Positions 36,762 through 46,327 of a DNA stretch of 64,000 nt are shown here, one piece after another (positions within the stretch are counted from its first letter, which is position 1; every line of letters starts with the position of its first letter). The notes under the pieces were generated by a model, which did no database searches, was not told the DNA's origin, and saw only the letters and a list, made by a program, of their open reading frames with translations. Made by a program: the position numbers and the translations under genes. This stretch comes from CAVZVZ01 sp963778895 (GTDB lineage Bacteria > Actinomycetota > Acidimicrobiia > Acidimicrobiales > Acidimicrobilacustridaceae): assembly GCA_963778895.1 (NCBI GenBank), contig CAVZVZ010000002.1:558001-622000 (forward strand). Direction: 5' to 3'.

Positions 36762-38064
36762 TCAACGAGTCCGGCCGGCGCCAGGCAACGATGGCCACAC
36801 CCGCGAGCACACACGTCGTGATGTCGAGCTCGATGCGGTGACGAGGTATCCCGTAGAACACGGCGGCGAGAAGTACGGCAGCGGCGAGCGTAGCGACGAA
36901 CGGGATGATGGTGATGCGGCGCCGACGGAGTTGCACGGCTCCGATCACTGCAAACGGCGCCAGGACCCAGAAAGTCACGAATCCGGTCCATGACAACGCG
37001 GCGGGCCGACCTTCCAGCTCACCGGCGTCCGCCATCTCCGCCGGTGCCCAGAAGCCGAAGATCCGCCCCTCCCGCGCGACGACGACGAGCGGAACGCGTC
37101 CCAGGTTGCCGCGCACGTACGTCCCGGCGTCGTCGCGAAGGTTCGCGGCATTCTGCGACGCGTCCAGGTCTGGGTTCAGCAGTGCCTTGGCGCAGTCGAC
37201 ACTCCAGTAGCCGATGCGGTGCGTGTAATAGGTCTCGTGACAGTTGGCGCCGGCCAACGTCAAGCCGTCGTTGGTCGAGACCAGTACCGGCTTGTCGAAC
37301 TGTCCGTGGACCCAGACGCTCCACGGTGCGACCACCGCGACCGCACAGAGCGCTGCAACACCAATGCGCCCGAGCCGGGCGCCCCAGTCCAGACCGCGTG
37401 CCACGACGATGAGCGGAGCGATCATGAGCACGAGGAAGATGCCGGTTTCGGCTCGGGTGAGAACCAGAAGTCCGCAGAGTGCTCCGGCCAGAGCACTGCG
37501 TCCGATCGAGGGCCTCTGCACCAACTTGTACGCGACCCAGAGCAACAGGCCGTACAGCAATCCGGCCAGCGCCTCACTCATGATCAGCGCGTTGTTGATC
37601 CAGAGGTTCGGATTCACCAAGGCCACACCCGCCGCGAGCAGTCCGACACGTGAGCCGCCGATCTCGCGTCCGGCCAAGCCGATCGCGCCCACGGTGAGCG
37701 CACCGATGAACGACATCGTGAGGCGCTGTGCGAGGGGGCCGTCGAACAGACGTGACGTAGGCACCAACACGAGGACCGTCAACGGTGGGTGATCGGCGGC
37801 TGGCGCCAACGTGAAGGGATCCTGGAACCAGTTGCCGTTCGCCACGTTCGCGGCGGTGAGGCTGTAATAGAACGCGTCGCCCTCGTCGAGCAGGTTGTCG
37901 TCGTCGGCCTTGGTCAACAAGGTGTACGAGACGCTCAATGTCAGCGCCGCCAGGACGAGCAACGTGAGCGCGGCGCCGAACGACAGCCGCCGACGGCGAG
38001 GTCGCGCCGAGGTGACGACGTCGGCGTCGTTCGCCGGACTGGGACGGGTCGTTTCGACGATCAG
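36730..38064 (-). CDS. GT-C-type membrane glycosyltransferase-like protein
   Basis: A membrane protein of about 444 residues with some ten helices. The first extracellular loop carries LLDEGDAFYY, with the acidic residues expected in GT39/ArnT-like (GT-C) enzymes, which move sugars from polyprenyl phosphates. No ATG, GTG or TTG start is evident at the N-terminus. A CTG at 38064 overlaps the amidohydrolase stop as CTGA. The C-terminus overlaps the convergent TSUP gene by about 32 bases. The function is inferred from topology. Confidence 0.75.
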   Translation of the reverse strand: MIVETTRPSPANDADVVTSARPRRRRLSFGAALTLLVLAALTLSVSYTLLTKADDDNLLDEGDAFYYSLTAANVANGNWFQDPFTLAPAADHPPLTVLVLVPTSRLFDGPLAQRLTMSFIGALTVGAIGLAGREIGGSRVGLLAAGVALVNPNLWINNALIMSEALAGLLYGLLLWVAYKLVQRPSIGRSALAGALCGLLVLTRAETGIFLVLMIAPLIVVARGLDWGARLGRIGVAALCAVAVVAPWSVWVHGQFDKPVLVSTNDGLTLAGANCHETYYTHRIGYWSVDCAKALLNPDLDASQNAANLRDDAGTYVRGNLGRVPLVVVAREGRIFGFWAPAEMADAGELEGRPAALSWTGFVTFWVLAPFAVIGAVQLRRRRITIIPFVATLAAAVLLAAVFYGIPRHRIELDITTCVLAGVAIVAWRRPDSLISRSVRRAGA

Positions 38065-39209
38065 CCTGCTGACGGTGTGCCGATGAGCTCGCGCATGTTG
38101 TCCCGGTAGAACTTGTCGCGTGTGGTGTCGTCGAAGCGTTCCATGTGGGCCCGGAACCGACCGATCGGGTCGCGTGTGCCTTCCGGGTGGGGGAAGTCGG
38201 TCGAGAACAGCAGCAACTCCGGACCGACGTTGTCGAGTATCCACCCGACGTCGTCCTTCGGGAACGGGGTGAACTTCACCTGGCGCCGTATGTACTCCGA
38301 AGCCTTGAGGGGGAGCGCGGCGAGGTCGGGCTCGGTGCGGGTGAACTGCATCGCTCCGTCGAGCTTCTTCAGCATCGAAGGCAACCACTCCGCGCCTTGC
38401 TCGATCGACGCGCCGCGGAGGCCGGGGAACCGTTCGAACACACCGTCGAGCGCCAGGCACGAGAGGAAGTTCTCGGGCCAGTATCCGATGTTGATGAAGT
38501 CCTTCGAGCGGATGTTCTCACCACCGCCGAGGAAGTCCGGGGGAAGAGGACGGCCGTTCTCCCGAAACCCCGGCGGCACGAGTCGCCCGCCCGTGCCGAC
38601 ATGAGTGACGAAGGGAACATCGGCGTCCTGCAGTCGAGCCCAGACCGGGTCGAGCGCCGGATGGCTGGGTGCCATCGTCTTCGACGGCGCGGTGCTCGAC
38701 ACCAGGATGCACCCGGGTGCTTGGGCCAACGCGAAGTCGAGCTCGACGATCGCGCGATCGACGTCCGCGAAGGGGATGAGCGGTGCGGCCAGCAATCGCG
38801 GATCGTGCGAGCAGAAGTCCGCGAGCGCTCGCGTGTGGGCGCGCACGCCCCCGTACAACAAGTCCAGATCCTTGGAGAGGAACTGACCCGGAGCGAACGT
38901 CGAGAACACCAACTGCAGATCGATGGCGTACTTGTCGAGCAGGGCCGACCGTTCGGACGCGTCCCACGCGCCATAGGCCTCGTATCCCTTACCCCAGAGG
39001 CGTTCGTCACTCAACGCGTCGTCGGCTGGTGCATCAGCGCGAGCCTCTACGATCGCGGCGGCTCCGATGTTGTCGGGTGCGAGCGGATTGGGCAGCGTGC
39101 GCAACCGATCACGAATGTCGGGATCGGCGTAGGGCGTCAGCCAGTCGTTCGGCTCCAACACATGGCTGTCGGCGTCGAAGTATCGACGCTCGGCCTCGGC
39201 AACGGTCAT
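38061..39209 (-). CDS. Amidohydrolase-2 family metal-dependent hydrolase
   Basis: A 382-residue TIM-barrel hydrolase. The metal-binding DADSHVLEP segment is near residue 13, a central FVTHVGTGG holds the second His, and LLLFSTDFPHPEG the late Asp/His. Members of this subgroup (PF04909) are decarboxylases and hydrolases of aromatic or lipid-like compounds. ATG 39209, behind GGGGG, is preferred over ATG 39215. It is upstream of, and coupled to, the membrane protein gene. Confidence 0.9.
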   Translation of the reverse strand: MTVAEAERRYFDADSHVLEPNDWLTPYADPDIRDRLRTLPNPLAPDNIGAAAIVEARADAPADDALSDERLWGKGYEAYGAWDASERSALLDKYAIDLQLVFSTFAPGQFLSKDLDLLYGGVRAHTRALADFCSHDPRLLAAPLIPFADVDRAIVELDFALAQAPGCILVSSTAPSKTMAPSHPALDPVWARLQDADVPFVTHVGTGGRLVPPGFRENGRPLPPDFLGGGENIRSKDFINIGYWPENFLSCLALDGVFERFPGLRGASIEQGAEWLPSMLKKLDGAMQFTRTEPDLAALPLKASEYIRRQVKFTPFPKDDVGWILDNVGPELLLFSTDFPHPEGTRDPIGRFRAHMERFDDTTRDKFYRDNMRELIGTPSAG

Positions 39210-39299
39210 GCCCATACCCCCTGTGCGACCTCGCCACGGTAGCTTTTCGAGGCGGCCTGTAGTGTCGGTCCACGACGAAGAGGCGATCGACGGAGAGGC

Positions 39300-41157
39300 A
39301 TGAGACGACGAAAACGAGTGGGAACATCCGCTCCCTCTGCGCTTGATCGTTTCTCCGAGCCATTCCCGCCCCATGGCGCATTGGCGGCCGAGGGAGCAGC
39401 CAACCTCCTCGGCCGGCCGAGGTTGGATCCGCTCGTCGTACTGGTTCGAGAGGCGGTGCAGAACAGCTGGGACGCGCGACGCGATGCCGGCGGGTCCATC
39501 GGTTTCGGGCTGCGTCTGCAGGAGTTACAGGCCGACCCCATGGCGCGGTTGCGCAACGACGTCTTCGGTGACGTGCCCGCGGCCGCGAGTCAATTGCGCG
39601 AGGTCCTGTCGCGGTCGCACCTCTCGTTGCTGTCGCTGACCGATACCGGCACGGTGGGCCTGGGCGGTCCGGTACGCGCCGACCAACCGGCGCCGGCCGG
39701 CCAGCCTTCGAACTTCGTCGACCTCCTGTTCAACATCGGACAACCCGCCGATCGTGAGTTCAGCGGAGGCGCGTACGGCTTCGGTCGCACGATCAGCTTC
39801 GTCGCCAGCGAGGCTCGCGCCGTACTCATCTACTCCCGGACCCACGTGGGCCGGAAGCGTGAGTCACGCTTCATCGCGGCCGCCTTCAGCGACCACTTCA
39901 GCGAAGGGCGTCGACGTTTCACTGGTCGTCACTGGTGGGGACGAGCCGTCGACGGCTCGATCGAGCCGTTGGCCGGTGAAGAAGCGGATCAGGCGGCACG
40001 GTCAGTGGGGCTCGATGTGTTCGCCAGTGATCAGAGCGGCACGACCATCAGCGTCGTTGCACCCGACCTCCGCGGCCGCACGCCGCTACAGGCCTGCAAC
40101 TTCCTTGCCGGTGCACTGGTGTGGAACTTCTGGCCGAAGATGCTCGACGACGGACCGGGACCGGCCATCGAGTTCTCGGTCGCGCTCGAACGACGTCGGG
40201 ATTCCCGTGCCTCGTCCCGAGGACTTGCCTCCTCTGCCGGCGTTCGTCGCCTCCTTGCGAGCACTGCGCGCCACCGAGGAGGGGGACCCTTCGACCGACA
40301 CCGTCGTCGAAGAGGTCGTGCTTCCGCGGACCGGAGAACGCATCGGTCGCCTCGCGTTGACACGTTCCTCCATCGCTCCTCGGCCCCTCACCGACGAAGG
40401 TACGTCCGAGGCCGACGAGCTCGGACCATCATCGAGCTTCGAAGGCCTGGCCCATCACGTCGCGCTGATGCGCGAACCGGAGCTGGTCGTCCAGTATCTG
40501 GCGACGGCCGAGCTCGCGTCGCTGTCATCGGAATACGGCGGCGTGTTCAAGCCCGAGCGCACGATCGATCGGGCGTTTGCCCGAGCCGAGCCGCCGACGC
40601 ACGACGCGTGGCACCCCGAGCTCGTTCCCGAAACCAAACTCCGACGCTTCGTCGCTGTCGCGTTGCGAACGATTCGCGATCGCACCAGCCGCTATGCGGA
40701 GCAGATCGGCTCGCACCACGGCGGCCCGAACGTCGCGCCATTGGCGCGAGCGCTCGATCCTCTCTTCGCTGAACGCGCCGCGAGCGTCGAGCATGCGCGG
40801 CGGCAGCTCCCCGATGCCGTCATCGGCGAGGTGACGATCGATCGCGTCGGTGGGTACCTCGTCAGCACCGTTCCCTTCGTGGTCGAGCACGCACCTGGCT
40901 CGGTCGGCAGCAACGTCGACGCGACGGCGTACGTCGCGACCCACGACGGTTGGACGGCCGAGCGGGATCGAGCGGAGGCCCCGGACGAGCCTGCGGTAGT
41001 GGTGCTCGGGTTCCGTGCGGGAGGCAGGACCATCGAGGCGACGCACCTCCGGATCGGCGCGGATGATCCTGCGGGGTGGTCGCTCCAGGTCCAATCGAGT
41101 CCTCACGTTGCCGTGGCGGTGGACCTCGTCGCTCGGGCGATCGAGACGCAAGCATGA
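39300..41157 (+). CDS. GHKL-type ATP-binding protein (one frame break)
   Basis: A protein of about 618 residues. The N-terminal third has the Bergerat ATP-binding fold: LVREAVQNSWDARR near residue 50 (N-box, Glu/Asn), SLTDTGTVGLGG near 115 (G1-like, DxGxxG) and GGAYGFGRTISF near 155 (G2 box). A break near 40185 is bridged by one extra G, giving NDVGIPVPRPEDLPPL. The remaining 320 residues are a large unfamiliar domain. The N-terminus resembles Hsp90/MutL-like ATPases found in several anti-phage systems. It is first in a four-gene coupled operon. Confidence 0.85.
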
Positions 41158-42060
41158 CCCGCGTCGCGGTGCTGCCTCACCGCGTGAGCGCGCGGGGTGT
41201 GCATGCCGGTCGGTGGTCGGTTCGAGTCGGCGGCGTCGAACATGACAGCACCATGCGCATCGTGGACTGGGATCGCGCTGTCCCGCTCGAGGTTCGATCG
41301 GAGATCGCCGTCGATCCCGACCTGATACGCGACGAGTGCGGGCTCGACAGGCGTGCGCCGCTGGCGTTGATCTCGACTTGGCACGCGACGACGACGAATG
41401 TTCGTCGCGTCGGAATGAACATCGACATCGACGAACGGAGTACGCGAACGATCGGCTTCGCCATCGATCCGACTCTCGCGGCGGGAACCGTGCGACTCGC
41501 CCGCGCCGTCGTTCTGGCCCGCGATCACGAGAGTTCCGATCCCTTGGCCGCATGTCGCGCCGGCACGATCCTCTGGCGCGAGCGACCGGCGTCGGCGACG
41601 ACGTCTCGACCTGTATTCCACGGCCGGTCGCTTCAGCATCGAAGCCATCGATTTCGCCGAGCTCGAGACCGTCGACACCAACGCCGCCTGGTTGCTCGAT
41701 GTCGACCTGTCCGAGCCCTATCGCGAGGCGTCCGGCGCCTTCCGCCTGGTCGCGAACACAGCGCATCCCGCCGTCGACGAGCTGCTCGGCACCGAGTACG
41801 CCGAGCACCGGAAGATCATCGAATCAGTGTTGCGGTGGGACGTGGCGCGGACCGTGATCGAACGAGCGTTGGATCAGCCACGGTTCGTCGACGGTTACGG
41901 CGAGTTCGCACCGGACACGGTGGGAGGTGTCGCGCAACGCCTACTGCAGCTTCATCTCTCGGACATCGGTGTCGACGAGTTGGCGGCCATGCGCCGGCAT
42001 GCTCCCGAGCGACTCGACGTGTTGTTGCAAGGCCGACTTCGGATGTTGAGGCCGGAATGA
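41154..42060 (+). CDS. Unknown protein, second gene of ATPase operon (one frame break)
   Basis: A protein of about 301 residues. ATG 41154 overlaps the ATPase stop (ATGA). The N-terminal half is beta-rich (VLPHRVSARGVHAGRW, PLALISTWHATTTNVRR). The break near 41612 is bridged by one extra C. After it come YSTAGRFSIEAIDFAELE and a helical C-terminal half (VLRWDVARTVIERALDQP). I do not recognise a family and see no nuclease or protease motif. The strict coupling to its neighbours suggests a subunit of the same complex. Confidence 0.75.
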
Positions 42061-42812
42061 CGGAACCACCGCGTCTGTCGCGGACGCGGGCGCTCGAGTT
42101 GCAGCGCTCGATCGTTCTTCTCTCGCCGCAGCAAGCGCGTGACGAGGCGCGTGGCCGAGCAAACGAGACTGGGGCCGGCCGGTCGTTTGGCCGACAACCT
42201 CCGAGGCGTTGCCGATCTGCACGGTTGGCCCAACCCGATCGACCGGGTCACTGGCGAGCGGGTCGATCGAGCGTGGTCGCACGCGCTCCTCCAACACATG
42301 GACATCACGCCGGTCATCGCGGCCGAGGAACCCGTGTGGAACTCCCTTGCAGCTGGTCGCGTTGCCGGACCTGGTGCGTTGGCGCTTCCCCGATCACGGG
42401 GTCGAGCGCTACGTCGGCGTGGCCGACCACACCTTCGGGCGGTTGTGGTGGCGCGCCTTCGTGCTCGGCGCAGACTTGATCGACGGGCTCGGATCCGAGC
42501 CGTTGACCGAGGACGAGCTCGTCGCGTTGTTCCGGCGACGCGATCTGGTGGCGAATCCCGCGGTGGCGCAGGTGCTGTCGGCCGCCGTGCTGCGTTCGGC
42601 GGTCGCGGGGCCACCGCGACTCGCACTGGTCAAACACGTGACGCTCGCGTTGTTGCGCCTCACACCGATGATCGAGATCGACGCCCTCGCCTCCGACGAC
42701 CTCGAACGCCTGGTCGGGCGACTCATCGAGAGCCGACATCCAGTTGGATCTCGGTCCGGTACGCATCCAGCGATGGGCCGTCACCGTCGTAGCTTGCTCG
42801 GTGCCGGGCTGA
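42057..42812 (+). CDS. DUF6339-like protein (three frame breaks)
   Basis: A protein of about 250 residues. ATG 42057 overlaps the previous stop (ATGA). The reading moves frame near 42150, 42345 and 42730, each fitting one extra base. Recognisable segments are LVALPDLVRWRFPDHGVERY, FGRLWWRAFVLG and ALLRLTPMIEID, which I associate with the uncharacterised DUF6339 family. The end is ADIQLDLGPVRIQRW, then TGA 42812. DUF6339 is, to my knowledge, seen near defence-type ATPases and helicases, but this is memory, not a search result. Confidence 0.72.
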
Positions 42813-43147
42813 TGTTGCTCGTGCTCCTGGCCACCTCCTTCGGTCTGGCCGCTTCCTTCGCCGCCTCGGCCGAACGCGATGCCGGTCCGTCAACTGCGCG
42901 CATCGTCGAATCACACGCCGACCACGCGGTGATGCCACCCGCGAGCGCGATCGGTACCGCGGCGCGCGAACGGGACGTAGCGAGGGTCTTGCGGGTGCTC
43001 CCGTTCGTCGCCTTCCTCCTGGCTCTGGCGTTCGCGGCGGCGTCGCTCACGTCGTCATCCTCTCGTCGGCCTGGTGGCCGGTGGGTCGGATCACCTCTCC
43101 TCCTCGCGTCCGGAGTCTCTCGGCGCGGTCCTCCTCTCGTCGGCTGA
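42812..43147 (+). CDS. Small membrane protein, fourth gene of ATPase operon
   Basis: A 111-residue protein whose ATG 42812 overlaps the DUF6339-like stop (TGATG). It has an N-terminal hydrophobic helix (LLVLLATSFGLAASFAASA), a polar middle, and a second helix (LPFVAFLLALAFAAASL), then a Ser/Arg/Gly-rich tail. No family is recognised. If the frame is right, it could anchor the system at the membrane. An earlier ATG at 42773 in the same frame is less likely. Confidence 0.5.
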   Translation: MLLVLLATSFGLAASFAASAERDAGPSTARIVESHADHAVMPPASAIGTAARERDVARVLRVLPFVAFLLALAFAAASLTSSSSRRPGGRWVGSPLLLASGVSRRGPPLVG

Positions 43148-43213
43148 TCGACCCGTGGTCCTGCGCTCACGCGCGGCCACCTCGTCCAGACCCGACATCC
43201 GAGAGGACCCCGC

Positions 43214-43826
43214 ATGTTGCGTGAATCAACCCTTTTGTCCGTCGACGCCGCCCTTCTCGAGGCACGCGTCCTACTGCAAGACGACGACATCGAACTGCTT
43301 CGTTGGCCCGCCGACGAAGACCAGCGCGGCCGGCTGGCCGCCGACGGCGTACCTCGGCTGCTCCTGCTGGCCGAGGACTCGGTGCCGCCGAATTCGGCCG
43401 ATCTCCTCGAGGATTGGGTGCGGTTGCCGCTCGACCCCGATGAGCTCTTGGCCCGGCGCAACGCGCTCGCTCGCCGCGCCACCTGCTCGACGCACGGCCC
43501 CGAGGTCGACGCCGATGGACTGCTCTGGTGGGGCGACAAGTGGGTCGCGATCCCCGCGGCTCAGCTCCCCGTCGTCGAACTGCTCATCGCTCGCGGTTCG
43601 CGACCTCGTCCGTCGCGACGAGCTCGTCTCGGTCTACGAGGCCACGGGTGGCAGCCCCAATCCGATCGCGGTCAAGGCGATGCTCGGTCGCGTGGTCAAG
43701 CGGTTCGCCGAGGTCGGGTTGGTGCTCCAGAGCGTTCGGGGTCGGGGGTACTTGCTCGACGCAACGAACCCGTGTCCGCTGCACGCGGCACAGGCGCGGG
43801 CCGACGACCTTGCCGCCGGCGGATAA
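43214..43826 (+). CDS. Winged-helix transcriptional regulator (one frame break)
   Basis: A protein of about 203 residues starting ATG 43214 behind GAGAGGA. The N-terminal 80 residues form a receiver-like alpha/beta region (RLLLLAEDSVPP) without a clear phosphorylatable Asp pattern. After a break near 43595 (one extra C), the OmpR-type winged helix follows: LVRRDELVSVYEATGG, AMLGRVVKRFAEVGLVL and RGRGYLLDA. It lies 117 bases upstream of amt, so it may be a nitrogen regulator, or the regulator of the operon before it. Confidence 0.75.
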
Positions 43827-43877
43827 GAATCCGACCGCCAATCCACCAGCGACTGTTATGCGAGTCTGACTGCCCCG

Positions 43878-43893
43878 TTAACGGCTCAGAAAC
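43878..43893 (+). promoter_or_regulatory. GlnR-like box upstream of amt
   Basis: TTAAC-N6-GAAAC at 43878-43893 matches the actinobacterial GlnR half-box pair (GTnAC-N6-GAAAC) with one mismatch. It lies 50 bases upstream of the amt start. GlnR activates ammonium transport under nitrogen limitation in relatives. The second box pair is not evident. Confidence 0.45.
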
Positions 43894-43905
43894 ACGAAAC
43901 CCTCA

Positions 43906-43935
43906 CTCTGTCGCGGGCTTCAAACCGCGACAGAG
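43906..43935 (+). promoter_or_regulatory. Perfect hairpin covering the amt ribosome-binding site
   Basis: CTCTGTCGCGG at 43906-43916 and CCGCGACAGAG at 43925-43935 form a perfect 11-bp stem with an 8-base loop. The 3' arm runs into the GAGGAGGG ribosome-binding site at 43933-43940 of amt. It could control translation, bind a dimeric protein in DNA, or terminate upstream transcription. Confidence 0.65.
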
Positions 43936-43943
43936 GAGGGAAC

Positions 43944-45179
43944 GTGGATACCGGGAACACCGCTTGGGTGTTGGCCTCTACGGCACTGGTGTTGTTCATG
44001 ACGCCGGGCTTGGCCTTGTTCTACGGAGGCATGGTCAGATCGAAGAACGTCCTCGGCATGCTCATGCAGAACTTCTTTGCCATGGGCCTGCTCGCAGTCG
44101 TCTGGGTGGCGGTCGCCTTCAGTCTGGCGTTCGGCAATTCCGGAGACGGGGGCTGGATCGGCAACCTCGACTTCGCCTGGATGCGCGACATCGGGCCGGG
44201 AGCATCGCCGGAGGCGTTCTTCAGTGCCCTCACCATTCCGTGGGTGTTGTTCTGCGCCTTCCAGATGACGTTCGCGATCATCACGCCTGCACTCATCACG
44301 GGTGCCATCGCAGACCGGATGAAGTTCAGTGCCTACGCCGTGTTCATCGGTGTGTGGCTCGTCCTCGTGTACAGCCCGGTTGCGCACTGGGTGTTCGCCG
44401 GCGGTTGGCTGGCCGATCTCGGTGCGCTCGACTTCGCCGGCGGTGCCGTCGTGCACATGAACGCCGGTGCCGCAGCGTTGGCGCTGGTTCTGCTGCTCGG
44501 GAAGCGCAAGGGCTACCCGGATCATCCGATGCCGCCGCACAACCTGCCGATGACGCTCATCGGTACCGGGATCCTGTGGTTCGGCTGGGCCGGTTTCAAC
44601 GCCGGCTCCGCGCTCGCCGCCGATGGCGTTGCGGCACAGGCCATCCTCAACACCTTCCTCGCCGCGTCCGCGGCCATGCTCGGTTGGCTGGTCATGGAAA
44701 AGCTGCGGGACGGACACCCCACGACGCTCGGTGCGGCCTCGGGTGCGGTGGCAGGTTTGGTCGCCATCACACCGTGTGCCGGTTTCGTCGGCGGGATGGC
44801 GCCCGTCTACATCGGTGCGATCGCTGGTGGCCTGTGTTACCTGGCCCTTGGGATCAAGAAGGCATTCCGCTTCGACGACAGTCTCGACGTCATCGCTGTC
44901 CACCTCGTCGGCGGCATCGTCGGCACGCTCCTGCTCGGCTTGTTCGCCGATACGGAGATCAATTCGTTGGTCACCAACGAAGGTTTGTTGATCGGCGGCG
45001 GCTGGGACCTCCTGATCGACCAAGCCATAGCCGCCGTCGTCACGATCACATTCGCCTTCGTCGCCACGCTGATCATCGGGAAGGCAATCGACCTCGTGAT
45101 CGGCCTGCGGGTCGACGAGGCCGAGGAGGAAGAGGGCCTCGACCTCAGCGAGCACGCCGAAACCGCATACGTCAACTGA
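43944..45179 (+). CDS. amt: Ammonium transporter
   Basis: A 411-residue Amt/AmtB channel with eleven helices. Conserved segments are PGLALFYGGMVRSKNVL, SPVAHWVFAGGWL (pore region), VVHMNAGAAALAL with the first pore His, and AVHLVGGIVGT with the second. It conducts NH3/NH4+ into the cell. GTG 43944 follows a strong GAGGAGGG site. The C-terminal tail is acidic (DEAEEEEGLDL). The glnB gene follows after 10 bases, the classic amtB-glnK arrangement. Confidence 0.97.
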   Translation: MDTGNTAWVLASTALVLFMTPGLALFYGGMVRSKNVLGMLMQNFFAMGLLAVVWVAVAFSLAFGNSGDGGWIGNLDFAWMRDIGPGASPEAFFSALTIPWVLFCAFQMTFAIITPALITGAIADRMKFSAYAVFIGVWLVLVYSPVAHWVFAGGWLADLGALDFAGGAVVHMNAGAAALALVLLLGKRKGYPDHPMPPHNLPMTLIGTGILWFGWAGFNAGSALAADGVAAQAILNTFLAASAAMLGWLVMEKLRDGHPTTLGAASGAVAGLVAITPCAGFVGGMAPVYIGAIAGGLCYLALGIKKAFRFDDSLDVIAVHLVGGIVGTLLLGLFADTEINSLVTNEGLLIGGGWDLLIDQAIAAVVTITFAFVATLIIGKAIDLVIGLRVDEAEEEEGLDLSEHAETAYVN

Positions 45180-45189
45180 GGAGCGAGAC

Positions 45190-45528
45190 GTGAAGTTGAT
45201 CACCGCAATCGTGAAGACGTTCAAGACCGACGACGTGAAGGCGGCGCTGAAAGACGCCGGTGTCACGGGCATCACGGTCAGCGAGGTCCAAGGAGTCGGC
45301 CGTCAGGGCGGCCACACCGAGGTGTATCGCGGTACCGAATATGCCATCGACTTCGTGCCCAAGGTGAAGCTCGAGATCGTGGCCGACGAGGCTGACGTGC
45401 CGACGATCACGGACGCGATCGTCGGCGCGGCCCGTACCGACAAGATCGGTGACGGGAAGATCTGGGTCACGGCGGTCGAGGAGGTGATTCGCATCCGGAC
45501 GGGGGAACTGGGCGCCGATGCGGTTTGA
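45190..45528 (+). CDS. glnB: PII nitrogen regulatory protein
   Basis: A 112-residue PII protein. It has MKLITAIVKTFKTDDVKAAL at the start, GVTGITVSEVQGVGRQGG and the T-loop EVYRGTEYAIDFVPK. The latter contains the Tyr that is uridylylated or adenylylated in relatives. The B-loop is GDGKIWV. It blocks the Amt channel and senses ATP/ADP and 2-oxoglutarate. GTG 45190 lies behind GAGGAG. GlnK would be an equally valid name given the linkage to amt. Confidence 0.95.
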   Translation: MKLITAIVKTFKTDDVKAALKDAGVTGITVSEVQGVGRQGGHTEVYRGTEYAIDFVPKVKLEIVADEADVPTITDAIVGAARTDKIGDGKIWVTAVEEVIRIRTGELGADAV

Positions 45529-45554
45529 TGAGGGTGGCGATGGGTCTGTGTGCC

Positions 45555-46229
45555 TTACGAGGAAGCCGTGGATTGCGCGGCAGTCGGTTGTGCGGGGTAG
45601 CGCCGCCCCGGGATGCTCGTTGCCATGCCGGTGATGAGTGGGCTTATGAACGACGGTACTTTCGGCATCGTTGAGTGCTCGACGTGTCCGACGTCGAAGC
45701 CTCCGGCGGAAATGGTGTCCAAGGTCGGCCTGTTGCACTCGCAACCCACCAGGAACCGGTTCACAACGTTCATGCGGTCCTGGTGCCGAGCGAGTCGGGC
45801 ATCGCTGGAGCGAACGTGCTCGATGAAGCGCAACTCACCGCCGGGCCGCAGCACCCGGTGCAGCTCGCGCAACGTACGGGGTTGATCGCTGACCCCGCAC
45901 AGCACCAGCGTCGAGATGACGACGTCGAAGCTGTCGTCTTCGAACGGCAGGTCCTCGGCGGGGGCGCGCAGCACGGTGGCCGCCGGCGAGGTCTGTCCGG
46001 CATGTTGCTGGAGGCGTCGCAACATCGCCGGCTCCGGCTCGGTGAGCGTGAGTGCCTCGACCTCGACGCTGTAGTGCGGGAGGTTCGCTCCGGTGCCGGC
46101 GCCGATCTCGAGTAGCCGTCCGCTGGCCGCCGCGACCAGCTCGCGGCGGCGCGCTCGCAGCCCCGCCCGTTCGACTTTGGCGAGCTGGCGGTCGTAGGTG
46201 ATCGCGAACAGTCTCGTGCGCAGTCCCAT
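45555..46229 (-). CDS. Class I SAM-dependent methyltransferase
   Basis: A 224-residue methyltransferase of the UbiE/methyltransferase-11 type. Motif I is LLEIGAGTGANLPHY, with the acidic residue TEPEPAML, then LPFEDDSFDVVISTLVLCGV and VLRPGGELRFIEHVRS. The start ATG 46229 follows GGAAGGAGG. Sequence and size resemble phospholipid-type methyltransferases, but the substrate is unknown. An 18-bp palindrome lies 66 bases upstream. Confidence 0.93.
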   Translation of the reverse strand: MGLRTRLFAITYDRQLAKVERAGLRARRRELVAAASGRLLEIGAGTGANLPHYSVEVEALTLTEPEPAMLRRLQQHAGQTSPAATVLRAPAEDLPFEDDSFDVVISTLVLCGVSDQPRTLRELHRVLRPGGELRFIEHVRSSDARLARHQDRMNVVNRFLVGCECNRPTLDTISAGGFDVGHVEHSTMPKVPSFISPLITGMATSIPGRRYPAQPTAAQSTASS

Positions 46230-46295
46230 GGTTGCCTCCTTCCCTCGTTGCGAGGGTGTCGTGGTGGCAACGTACGAAAGGTAGTTCTTTCGATC

Positions 46296-46313
46296 ATGGG
46301 GCAACTGCCCCAT
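46296..46313. promoter_or_regulatory. 18-bp palindrome, copy 1
   Basis: ATGGGGCA-AC-TGCCCCAT, perfect 8-bp arms. It lies 66 bases before the start of the methyltransferase at 46229 and just past the stop of the HD-GYP/LuxR gene. The same palindrome occurs at 47960. It is probably an operator for the LuxR-type regulator between the copies. Confidence 0.7.
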
Positions 46314-46327
46314 CTATCGGTGCGGTC

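Noticed and set aside
43906..43935. Treating the perfect hairpin before amt simply as a terminator of the upstream regulator gene.
   Set aside because: No U-run follows and its 3' arm merges with the amt ribosome-binding site. Termination remains possible, but a control role is at least as likely.
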